NCBI GenBank assembly: GCA_025353435.1
Contig: JANXQR010000213.1
Coordinates: 1 to 5,225 of the forward strand
Reading direction: 5' to 3'
Length of the DNA: 5,225 nt
Origin: Acidobacteriota bacterium
Lineage (GTDB): Bacteria > Acidobacteriota > Terriglobia > Terriglobales > Acidobacteriaceae
Below, piece after piece: positions 1 to 5,225 of this stretch. Both the position numbers and the translations under genes were made by a program. A model generated the notes under the pieces. The model did no database searches, was not told where the DNA came from, and was given only the letters and a program-made list of their open reading frames with translations. Numbering within the stretch: position 1 is the first letter of the stretch; each line of letters begins with the position of its first letter.

Positions 1-1255
1 CTGCGCGCCGTGACTCCATCGCCTCCCGTTGCAGTTGGGTCGGCAGATCGCCCAGCGACAGCACCGGTCCCGTCCCCATGGTGCAGGCGTGCTCCACCAT
101 GTTTTCGAGCTCGCGCACGTTGCCCGGCCAGTCGTAGCGCATCATGGTGCGCAGCACTTCGTCGTCCAGCGTGTACTTCACCCGGCGCTCCCGGCTCAGC
201 CGCTCCAGAAAGTGCGCTGCCAACAGCGGAATATCTTCCTTCCGGGTGCGCAGCGGCGGCAGCTTCAGATTCACGACATTCAGCCGGTAGAACAGATCCT
301 TGCGAAACGTCCCGGCTTCCACCATGGCGGCCAGTTCGCGATTGGTAGCTGCCACAATGCGCGCCCGGATGGGCACGCGGTGCGTCGCCCCCAGCGGCCG
401 CACTTCCCGCTCCTGGAGAGCGCGAAGCAGCTTAGCCTGCATGTCGAGCGTAAGCTCTCCAATTTCATCCAGAAACACCGTGCCGCCTTCGGCTGCCACC
501 AACAGTCCATCCTTTGACCGCATGGCACCCGTGAAGGCTCCCTTGACGTAGCCAAACAGCTCGCTCTCGATCAGCGTCGGCGCCAGCGAGCCGCAATCCA
601 CCGGCAAAAACGGCTTCTCCCCGTTTGGCCCAAAGGCATGAATGGTCCGTGCCACAAGCTCCTTGCCCGTGCCGCTCTCCCCAAGAATCAAGACAGGGTG
701 CGTGCTCTGGGCCACTTTGGAAAGAATCCGGTACACCTTCTCCATCTCCGCCGACCGGCCGATCATCGCCCCCAGCCCCTGCGAAAGCTTCAGCTTCTCG
801 CGCAGCTGGCGCGTTGCGGTATCCATCAGCAGCGATGACGAGGCGCGCTCCAGCGCCGTCAGAAGGTGATCCATCGCAAAAGGCTTCATCAGGTAATCGG
901 ACGCCCCGCAGCGCATCGCTTCGACCGCCGTGTTCACCGATCCCGACGCAGTCATGGCAATTACAGCCGTGTGGGGATGGAACATCTTGACTTCGGACAC
1001 CAGGTCCAGTCCCTGAGAGCTTCCCGCGGGAAGGTTCATCAGCAGAATGTCCGCAGAAGACGCATCCAGAAGCAGCCGCGCGTGCGTCACGTCGCCGGTG
1101 CTCTCGACGATGTATCCCAGCCCCTCGGCAATCTCCACGCACGCCGAGCGCACGGCCGAATCAGGGTCGATCACCAGCAGGTGCTGCGGAGTCGCAGGCT
1201 GCCCGGTTTGAGGGAGAAACTCCATCGTGGTTGTGTTGAAGACTGTTGTAAGCAT
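1..1255 (-). CDS. NtrC-family sigma-54-dependent transcriptional activator with degenerate receiver domain (C-terminus cut by window edge)
   Basis: Bacterial enhancer-binding protein; 418 codons are visible and the C-terminal Fis-type HTH lies beyond position 1. Residues about 24-138 form a response-regulator receiver. Residues about 162-395 form the AAA+ sigma-54 interaction domain, with Walker A GESGTGKE (192-199), GAFTGA (239-244) that contacts sigma-54, Walker B around FLDE (261-264), sensor I ATNR (303-306), the arginine region FRKDLFYRLN (317-326) and sensor II WPGNVRELEN (376-385). All ATPase and sigma-54 contact motifs are intact, so it should remodel sigma-54 RNA polymerase. The receiver is atypical: alignment of the motifs puts N74 at the phosphoacceptor Asp and P31 at one acidic-pocket Asp, while D30, T102 and K124 are kept. 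I chose the start at 1255 because GAGG (1264-1267) lies 8 nt upstream; an internal ATG at codon 11 is the alternative. It follows the histidine kinase on the same strand. Family certain; regulated genes unknown. Confidence 0.95.
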   Translation of the reverse strand, partial: MLTTVFNTTTMEFLPQTGQPATPQHLLVIDPDSAVRSACVEIAEGLGYIVESTGDVTHARLLLDASSADILLMNLPAGSSQGLDLVSEVKMFHPHTAVIAMTASGSVNTAVEAMRCGASDYLMKPFAMDHLLTALERASSSLLMDTATRQLREKLKLSQGLGAMIGRSAEMEKVYRILSKVAQSTHPVLILGESGTGKELVARTIHAFGPNGEKPFLPVDCGSLAPTLIESELFGYVKGAFTGAMRSKDGLLVAAEGGTVFLDEIGELTLDMQAKLLRALQEREVRPLGATHRVPIRARIVAATNRELAAMVEAGTFRKDLFYRLNVVNLKLPPLRTRKEDIPLLAAHFLERLSRERRVKYTLDDEVLRTMMRYDWPGNVRELENMVEHACTMGTGPVLSLGDLPTQLQREAMESRRA

Positions 1256-1263
1256 TGTATTCG

Positions 1264-1267
1264 CCTC
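1264..1267 (-). promoter_or_regulatory. Ribosome binding site of the sigma-54 activator
   Basis: GAGG on the minus strand with an 8-nt spacer to the ATG at 1255. It supports the upstream start over the second in-frame ATG ten codons later. Confidence 0.6.
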
Positions 1268-1319
1268 GCGTAACGTTTGTTCTGCAGTGGCTTGACTGTG
1301 CGCTCTTGAGTCCCAGTCG

Positions 1320-1329
1320 AGTTCGAACT
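1320..1329. other. 10-bp perfect palindrome in the kinase-activator gap, flanked by GTCCCA repeats
   Basis: AGTTCGAACT is a perfect palindrome in the 100-bp gap between the kinase stop and the activator start. GTCCCA occurs on both sides (1310-1315 and 1333-1338), 23 bp apart, about two helical turns. This could be a protein-binding site or chance. I see no terminator hairpin with a U-tract and no convincing promoter in the gap, so read-through from the kinase gene is expected. Confidence 0.2.
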
Positions 1330-1355
1330 GAGGTCCCATTGTCATTGCTTCGGAG

Positions 1356-2276
1356 TTACTGCGTCAGGATCGGAATTTCAATCACGATTCGTGCCCCGCC
1401 GGCCGCGCAATTCCCGGCCGCAATCCGCCCCCCGGCCGCTTCCACCAGGTTCCGCACAATCGAGAGCCCGAGTCCACGGCGGCCGGTCGGCTTCCAGCTC
1501 CTGCCCCCATTCCGCGAAGGAACATTTGAACTGCTGAATCCCTTCTCGAATACCCTGTCGAGATCCATCACCGGGATTCCAGGACCGCTATCCTCGACAG
1601 TCAGCCTCGCCCTCGTCGTGCATCCCTTGTCTCCGCAGAACTCCGCCAGCATGATCTTGATCGACCCGTTTCCGTGGATGGCTTCGGTCGAATTCCGCAC
1701 CAGGTTCACCAGCACGCGGGTCAGGTCCTCGCCTTTCAATCCCACCCCACTCGCTCCCCCGGCTGCCTTCACCCGCAACGTCACACCCGGCCCCGCAAGC
1801 GCCGCCAGCAGATTGCGATTCGACTCCAATTCCTCCGCAAGGTTCTCGATCTCCCCACGGGAACAAGACCCGAATTCCATCATTCCCGGCTCTTCAATTG
1901 TCCGCACTCCAATTCGCCGCACTTCGGCCGGCCTGGTTCCAGGCAGCGCCTCCACCAGTGGAGAGGAACGCCACGGCGGCGTACCGGCAAAGCTCCCCGG
2001 CCCGCGCTGTTCCACCCGCGCCAGCTTTTCCAGCAGCCGCCAGCTCGCCGCCGTCACCACCCGCAGCTCCTGCACAAAATGCAGCGACCCTTCGGTCAGC
2101 ACGCCGGGTTCTTCCAACAGCTCACAGTAGAGCGCCAGGGCCGTAACCATGTTGCGCGCATCGTGCGCCAGCTCCGAAAAACTCTCTTCTCCGCCTCGAG
2201 CACCGGGAAGTGCCTCGCCAGTCACCGCCATCCGCTTCCGATTTCCCGTCCCTGCAAGTTCCGCCTGCTGCATCAT
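1356..2276 (-). CDS. Soluble sensor histidine kinase, partner of the downstream sigma-54 activator
   Basis: A 306-residue protein that should autophosphorylate on histidine using ATP. The dimerisation/phosphoacceptor segment begins at FSELAHDARN with H38 as the phosphorylatable residue. The HATPase domain follows: N-box LVNLVRNSTEAI (N191, N195), G1 box DSGPGIP (229-235), F-box VFEKGFSSS (242-250) and G2 box RRGLGLSIV (266-274). There is no transmembrane segment, signal peptide or PAS/GAF-sized domain before H38, so it is cytosolic and any input must come through the short N-terminus, the linker or a partner protein. C214 and C219 form a CX4C between the N and G1 boxes. An in-frame TGA three codons upstream bounds the start. 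GAGG at 2281-2284 is 4 nt from the first ATG and 7 nt from a second ATG directly after it (2273), so either may be used. The activator gene begins 100 bp downstream. Its cognate target is uncertain because that activator's receiver lacks the phosphoacceptor Asp. Confidence 0.93.
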   Translation of the reverse strand: MMQQAELAGTGNRKRMAVTGEALPGARGGEESFSELAHDARNMVTALALYCELLEEPGVLTEGSLHFVQELRVVTAASWRLLEKLARVEQRGPGSFAGTPPWRSSPLVEALPGTRPAEVRRIGVRTIEEPGMMEFGSCSRGEIENLAEELESNRNLLAALAGPGVTLRVKAAGGASGVGLKGEDLTRVLVNLVRNSTEAIHGNGSIKIMLAEFCGDKGCTTRARLTVEDSGPGIPVMDLDRVFEKGFSSSNVPSRNGGRSWKPTGRRGLGLSIVRNLVEAAGGRIAAGNCAAGGARIVIEIPILTQ

Positions 2277-2280
2277 CCGT

Positions 2281-2284
2281 CCTC
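2281..2284 (-). promoter_or_regulatory. Ribosome binding site of the histidine kinase
   Basis: GAGG on the minus strand, 4 nt from the ATG at 2276 and 7 nt from the adjacent ATG at 2273. The spacing favours the second Met. Confidence 0.5.
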
Positions 2285-2402
2285 AATTCCACTTCCCCGG
2301 CGATTGAATTCCCGATCCGGCCCGCGGTTCGTTTCTTGCATCCGCTCTTTCCCGACCGTTCCCGATTTCGTCCCGGAGTTGCTGCTTCCTGTCCCTATCT
2401 AG

Positions 2403-2420
2403 TACACGCAGAGTGCCAAA
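2403..2420 (-). promoter_or_regulatory. Candidate sigma-54 promoter for the kinase-activator operon
   Basis: On the minus strand TTTGGCAC matches the -24 element (TTGGCAC) fully. At the proper spacing the -12 element reads GTGTA where the consensus is TTGCA, so the TG is present but the conserved C is T. Transcription would start near 2392, leaving a leader of about 115 nt. The downstream product is itself a sigma-54 activator, so positive autoregulation is plausible. The imperfect -12 element keeps confidence low. Confidence 0.35.
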
Positions 2421-2507
2421 CTCGGACAGTTTTCTTAAGTCCTTCATAAGACTGGATTTGATGCCGAACGCCTCACTCCTAGTCCCCGTAAACGCCTCCC
2501 GCCTTGA

Positions 2508-2527
2508 CCCGATTTGGCCCAATCTGG
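2508..2527. promoter_or_regulatory. 20-bp imperfect dyad, candidate upstream activator site
   Basis: The pattern CC-n-GATT-n-GGCC-n-AATC-n-GG is symmetric at 16 of 20 positions, the usual form of a site for a dimeric HTH protein. Its centre is about 125 bp upstream of the predicted sigma-54 start of the kinase operon, a normal distance for an enhancer bound by NtrC-type proteins. That the activator encoded here binds it is inference. Confidence 0.35.
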
Positions 2528-2612
2528 AACAGCCTGCCACTGCGCATCCACCTAACTAACTTGTTTTCATAGGGTTCGCCGCATTCCTGTTTCGGGCTCT
2601 CGATTCCGGCAA

Positions 2613-2629
2613 TTTCCCAAATCGGGAAA
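2613..2629. repeat. 17-bp perfect inverted repeat with 6-bp arms
   Basis: TTTCCC and GGGAAA arms are separated by AAATC. The dyad lies about 65 bp upstream of rph and about 230 bp upstream of the predicted kinase promoter start. No T-run follows it, so a terminator is unlikely. It shares the TTCCCGATTT core with a copy at 2359-2368, which favours a DNA-binding site. Confidence 0.35.
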
Positions 2630-2674
2630 CCCGTCCCGATCCGGCAATTCCAGCCCCCTTTCCAGCCCCTCTCG

Positions 2675-2680
2675 TACAAT
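2675..2680 (+). promoter_or_regulatory. Candidate -10 box of rph, placing transcription start at the ATG
   Basis: TACAAT matches the TATAAT consensus at five of six positions. The standard spacing from a -10 box puts +1 on the A of the rph start codon at 2687. The 30 bases before the ATG are pyrimidine-rich and contain no Shine-Dalgarno sequence, which fits a leaderless mRNA. No good -35 element is found 17 bp upstream, so the promoter may be activator-dependent or the match may be chance. Confidence 0.4.
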
Positions 2681-2686
2681 TCCTCT

Positions 2687-3418
2687 ATGCCCGAAACCTT
2701 CTTCCGCCCCGGCGGACGCTCTCCCTCCCAGCTCCGCCCGCTCACCCTGACCCCGGGCTTTGTCCAGACCGCCGAAGGCTCCGTCCTCGTCTCCTTCGGC
2801 AATACGCGCGTGCTTTGCAACGCCACCATCGAGCAGGGTGTGCCGCCGTGGCTGCGCAACTCCGGCCGCGGCTGGGTGACGGCCGAGTACGCCATGCTCC
2901 CCCGCTCCACCGTGACCCGCACCCCCCGCGAGAGCGAGAAGGGCAAGATCGGCGGCCGGACCCACGAAATTCAGCGCCTCATCGGCCGCAGCCTCCGTTC
3001 CGTTGTTGACATGCAGGCTCTCGGGGAGCGCACCATCATCCTCGACTGCGATGTGCTGCAGGCCGATGGTGGCACCCGCACCGCCGCCATCACCGGCGCG
3101 GCGGTAGCGCTCTCGATTGCCCTCAATGCGCTAGTGAAAGCCGGCACTCTCAAGGCGTCGCCGCTCAAGCAGCTGGTCGCCGCCACCTCGGTCGGCATCG
3201 TCGACGGCACGCCGCTGCTCGACCTCTGCTACGAAGAGGATTCTCAGGCCGAGGTAGACATGAATGTGGTGATGACCGCAGATGGCGGCCTGGTGGAGAC
3301 GCAGGCCACGGCGGAAAAGGGCAGCTACTCGCGCGCCCAGCTTAACGAGCTGATTGACCTGGCGGAGGCGGGATTTAAGGAGATTTTCGCCGCGCAGCGA
3401 GCGGTGCTGGGAGGCTAG
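2687..3418 (+). CDS. rph: Ribonuclease PH
   Basis: Phosphorolytic 3'-5' exoribonuclease that trims tRNA 3' ends, using phosphate and releasing nucleoside diphosphates; it works in the cytoplasm as a hexamer in this family. The 243 residues match the usual length (about 238-245) and the family pattern runs end to end: N-terminal GGRSPSQLRPLTLTPGF, AEGSVLVSFGNTRVLC, the TAEYAMLPRST block (65-75), GGRTHEIQRLIGRSLR with R91, DCDVLQADGGTRTA with T130 and R131 (phosphate site), and a metal-binding pair D185 and D191 in EEDSQAEVDMN. All expected catalytic residues are present. The ATG is the only sensible start, yet no Shine-Dalgarno sequence precedes it and a TACAAT box lies 6 nt upstream. In many genomes the nucleotide pyrophosphatase gene rdgB follows rph; here a small unknown gene does. 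Confidence 0.97.
   Translation: MPETFFRPGGRSPSQLRPLTLTPGFVQTAEGSVLVSFGNTRVLCNATIEQGVPPWLRNSGRGWVTAEYAMLPRSTVTRTPRESEKGKIGGRTHEIQRLIGRSLRSVVDMQALGERTIILDCDVLQADGGTRTAAITGAAVALSIALNALVKAGTLKASPLKQLVAATSVGIVDGTPLLDLCYEEDSQAEVDMNVVMTADGGLVETQATAEKGSYSRAQLNELIDLAEAGFKEIFAAQRAVLGG
3409..3414 (+). promoter_or_regulatory. Ribosome binding site for the small downstream gene, inside the end of rph
   Basis: GGGAGG lies just before the rph TAG stop and 10 nt ahead of the TTG at 3425. It decides the start of the small gene, which has no internal Met codon, and places its translation initiation under ribosomes finishing rph. Confidence 0.6.
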
Positions 3419-3424
3419 AAAAAC

Positions 3425-3727
3425 TTGGAACTGGCGGAATTACACGGGAAATCATTCACGGTGTGGCTAACGGACGATCAGGAAGAATCGGTCGTCTTTA
3501 GTGGGACCGCGCGGTGGACGGGTACGGAATTGCTACTCGATCGAACGCCTAAGCCGCCTTTTGAGATTCGGGCTGAATGGCAGGATCGGATTCGCGCGGT
3601 CACCAACGAAAAGGTAAAGAAAATATTGCTCGGGGCCGAATATTACCTCCGATTGTGGGTCGGCAGCTTACCGTCCAGTTCCAACGAGAGTGAGTTCGAA
3701 CGAACCGGTCTTCGGTGGCCTGAATAG
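3425..3727 (+). CDS. Hypothetical protein of 100 residues, TTG start, coupled to rph
   Basis: Not assigned to a named family. It is an acidic soluble protein without a signal peptide or membrane segment. Alternating hydrophobic stretches (FTVWLTDD, SVVFSGTARWTG, ELLLDRT) suggest a small beta-rich fold of about 80 residues, then an amphipathic stretch AEWQDRIRAVTNEKVKKILLGAEYYLRLWVG split by two likely turns, and a polar tail. The pattern of a short barrel followed by PPFEI-x-xEW looks like a conserved domain and not random translation, but I cannot name it. Only TTG can start it: no ATG codon occurs in frame, and GGGAGG is 10 nt upstream. It follows rph by 6 bp on the same strand, so co-transcription is likely; a role with RNase PH is not shown. 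Its codon use is less GC-biased than that of rph, which leaves room for a recent origin or weak expression. Confidence 0.65.
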   Translation: MELAELHGKSFTVWLTDDQEESVVFSGTARWTGTELLLDRTPKPPFEIRAEWQDRIRAVTNEKVKKILLGAEYYLRLWVGSLPSSSNESEFERTGLRWPE

Positions 3728-3746
3728 AACTGTGCAACAAAACACC

Positions 3747-3767
3747 ATTCTCCGCAATTGGTAGAAT
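3747..3767. terminator. Weak inverted repeat between convergent genes
   Basis: ATTCT and AGAAT arms flank an 11-nt loop in the 51-bp gap between the small gene and the convergent hydrolase gene. The stem is short and AT-rich and lacks a U-tract on either strand, so a bidirectional terminator is possible only by position. Confidence 0.15.
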
Positions 3768-3778
3768 TCCCATCCATC

Positions 3779-5225
3779 CTACTTCTCCTCCACCACCGGC
3801 AGTTCCACCGCACTAGCCGCCCCCTCCGCGTGATACACCCGCTGCGTGGCCTTCTGATAATCCCCCGGCTTGGCCCAGAAGATGTTCGGCACAAACGTCT
3901 GCGGATTACGGTCATACAGCGGGAACCAACTCGACTGCACCTGCACCATCATCCGGTGCCCAGGCAGGAACACGTGATTCGCCGGCGGCAGCGCAAACCG
4001 GTACGTCAAGGGCTTGCCTGCCTCAATCGCCTTCGCCACGGCAAAGCTCTCGCGATACCTTCCTCGAAAAATATCCATGGCCACCGGCAACTCGTATCCG
4101 CCCAGCCCTGGCTGCCCCGCCACCTGGTCGGGATACACGTCGATCAGCTTCACCACCCAGTCCGAATCAGTCCCGCTCGTCGATGCCACCAGGTTCGCCA
4201 TCGCCTGCCCGCGAATGTGCACCGGCTCCTGCAGCACGTCCGACGAATAGCTCAGCACATCGGGCCGGCCAGAAACTTCCCGCTGATCATCCACCAGCCA
4301 CTGAATCCAGGTCAGCGGCGGATCGTACCCAATCGGCTGGCTCGGCCGCCCGTTGTAAGGCACCGGCTTCATCGGATCCGCAACATACTCGTCGTAAGCC
4401 CCACTAGCTCCGCTTTCCTCACCAACTCCGCCACCACCGCTCTTGTCAAAACTCAGCCGTGCCCCGCCCTGCAAATACAGCGGCTTCAGCTTCGGCGTCA
4501 CCGGCCATTCATCGAGCTGCTGCCAGCGATTCACGCCAGTCTCGAACACAGTGACCTTGGCCACCTCCTCATGAACCGGCGCGCCATCCTTCAAATAGCG
4601 ATCGAGAAACGGCCGCAGCACGTTCTGCCGGAACCACGTCCCCGTGTCGCTCCCAAATCGAATCGCCCCCAGCGACGCCGCATCTTCAATCTCCTGCCCG
4701 TGATGCCACGGCCCGAGCACGAAGAACACCTTGTCGCCCGCTTTGTCGAGCGGCTTGATGGCCTTGTAAACCGCCGTCGCGCCGTAGATATCCTCCTGGT
4801 CCCACAGGCTGTGCACCAGCATGATCGGAACCTTGATGCCCTCCGCCTTGAAGTCCTTAGCCAGCACCTTGTCCATCGCCTGATCTGACCAGAACGCGTC
4901 ATAGGCCGGGTGCTCCAGGATCTTCCGCCAAAAGCCCATCTGTTCAAGTCCATGCTGCTTGCCCAGTTCCCCCGCCGACCCCGCCCCCATGTAAACGTCG
5001 TAGTCGTCAAAAGACCCCGACCACCACTTCGCCGCGTTATCGCGCGTGCCGATCTGCTCGTAAATGTAGGGCATGTTCTGCTCGCGAAATGCACCATTGT
5101 GGAACCAGTCGTCGCCCATCCATCCATCCACCATCGGATTCATCGGGACCGCAACCTTGAGCGCAGGATGCGGATGGACCAATGCCATCAGCGGCAAAAA
5201 TCCGTCGTAGGATATCCCCAGGATT
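3779..5225 (-). CDS. Alpha-amino acid ester hydrolase-like S15/CocE-family serine hydrolase (N-terminus cut by window edge)
   Basis: The visible 481 codons cover the nucleophile elbow to the stop. ILGISYDGF, with the catalytic Ser codon at 5210-5212, is the family's GxSYxG motif. The acid is D in SLWDQED (4799-4801) and the base is the second His in GPWHHG (4700-4702). GWMGDDWFH (second Asp at 5108-5110) and the E and D of WDQED match the three-carboxylate cluster that, in characterised alpha-amino acid ester hydrolases, holds the substrate's alpha-amino group. Those enzymes hydrolyse and transfer amino-acid esters and beta-lactam amides such as cephalexin and ampicillin. The C-terminal jelly-roll half is typical: PVAMDIFRGRYRESF, NHVFLPGHRMMVQVQSSWFPLYDRNPQ, NIF. 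About 170 N-terminal residues, including any signal peptide, are outside the window. A Gly/Ser-rich loop (residues DKSGGGGVGEESGASG, near 4400-4447) looks longer than in the Xanthomonas enzyme as I recall it. A dipeptidase or other CocE/NonD hydrolase is less likely given the carboxylate cluster. Confidence 0.93.
   Translation of the reverse strand, partial: ILGISYDGFLPLMALVHPHPALKVAVPMNPMVDGWMGDDWFHNGAFREQNMPYIYEQIGTRDNAAKWWSGSFDDYDVYMGAGSAGELGKQHGLEQMGFWRKILEHPAYDAFWSDQAMDKVLAKDFKAEGIKVPIMLVHSLWDQEDIYGATAVYKAIKPLDKAGDKVFFVLGPWHHGQEIEDAASLGAIRFGSDTGTWFRQNVLRPFLDRYLKDGAPVHEEVAKVTVFETGVNRWQQLDEWPVTPKLKPLYLQGGARLSFDKSGGGGVGEESGASGAYDEYVADPMKPVPYNGRPSQPIGYDPPLTWIQWLVDDQREVSGRPDVLSYSSDVLQEPVHIRGQAMANLVASTSGTDSDWVVKLIDVYPDQVAGQPGLGGYELPVAMDIFRGRYRESFAVAKAIEAGKPLTYRFALPPANHVFLPGHRMMVQVQSSWFPLYDRNPQTFVPNIFWAKPGDYQKATQRVYHAEGAASAVELPVVEEK

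Larger units (their letters stand above)
2277..2686. other. 410-bp divergent intergenic region with dyads and repeated TCCCGAT motifs
   Basis: No credible gene lies here; the reading frames that cross it run into rph in antisense or show no family resemblance. It contains an exact 12-bp direct repeat TCCCGATCCGGC (2310-2321 and 2634-2645). TTCCCGA occurs twice exactly 10 bp apart (2349-2355, 2359-2365). TTCCCGATTT at 2359-2368 recurs inverted at 2619-2628, and CCCGATTTGG at 2508-2517 recurs inverted at 2617-2626. As it lies between two divergently transcribed units, it must hold both promoters. The repeats suggest a multi-site regulatory region, but no binding protein can be named from sequence. 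Confidence 0.5.

Noticed and set aside
465..1142. 225-codon minus-strand frame inside the activator gene
   Set aside because: It is a different frame on the same strand as the activator, which reads without interruption through all NtrC motifs. The composition is Arg/Gly-rich and no family resemblance is seen. It is not evidence of a frameshift.
1255..2130. 291-codon plus-strand frame antisense to the histidine kinase
   Set aside because: Ser/Pro/Arg-rich translation with no domain pattern, fully opposite a kinase gene with all expected motifs.
2427..2454. Stem-loop CAGT-TTT-CTTA / TAAG-ACTG just upstream of the candidate sigma-54 promoter
   Set aside because: Two 4-bp arms separated by a 3-nt bulge around a 9-nt loop are weak and AT-rich. 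Short interrupted repeats like this are expected by chance in 410 bp.
2504..2532. TTGACC as a -35 box for rph
   Set aside because: The hexamer 17 bp downstream is GAACAG, which does not resemble a -10 box, and it is over 150 bp from rph.
2479..2946. 155-codon and overlapping 132-codon minus-strand frames reaching into rph
   Set aside because: They are antisense to the conserved N-terminal half of rph and show no recognisable motifs; shadow frames of high-GC coding DNA.
3758..4888. 376-codon plus-strand frame antisense to the hydrolase
   Set aside because: Long but His/Arg/Pro-rich, as expected from the complement of GC-rich codons. The opposite strand encodes an unmistakable ester hydrolase.

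Overview
This 5.2 kb window is GC-rich (roughly 60%) and reads as ordinary bacterial chromosome. The gene set is a sigma-54 two-component pair, RNase PH, a small orphan protein and an amino-acid-ester-hydrolase-type enzyme. Together with a GC-rich style and dense shadow ORFs, it would fit an Acidobacteriota (Terriglobia-like) genome, but that assignment is inference and no phylogenetic marker settles it. I see no tRNA, rRNA, CRISPR array, insertion sequence or phage gene.

Minus strand, left part (1-2276): a soluble sensor histidine kinase (1356-2276) lies 100 bp upstream of an NtrC-type sigma-54 activator (1-1255, C-terminus outside the window). They are probably one transcription unit. The activator's AAA+ domain is intact, including GAFTGA. 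Its receiver domain is degenerate: Asn replaces the phosphoacceptor Asp, and one metal-binding Asp is Pro. How the kinase controls this activator is therefore an open question.

Intergenic region (2277-2686): 410 bp separate the kinase from the divergent rph gene. It holds a half-good sigma-54 promoter facing the kinase, a 20-bp imperfect dyad about 125 bp upstream of the predicted start of transcription, a 17-bp perfect dyad, and several copies of a TCCCGAT-type motif. This could be an autoregulatory control region. Next to rph, a TACAAT box sits where transcription would begin at the ATG itself, with no Shine-Dalgarno sequence, suggesting a leaderless rph mRNA.

Plus strand, middle (2687-3727): rph (RNase PH, complete) is followed after 6 bp by an unrecognised 100-residue protein. 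That protein starts at TTG and its ribosome binding site lies inside the end of rph, so the two are probably translationally coupled.

Minus strand, right part (3779-5225): the C-terminal 481 residues of an S15/CocE-family alpha-amino acid ester hydrolase. The catalytic Ser, Asp and His and the carboxylate cluster that recognises the substrate amino group are all visible. It converges on the small gene across a 51-bp gap.
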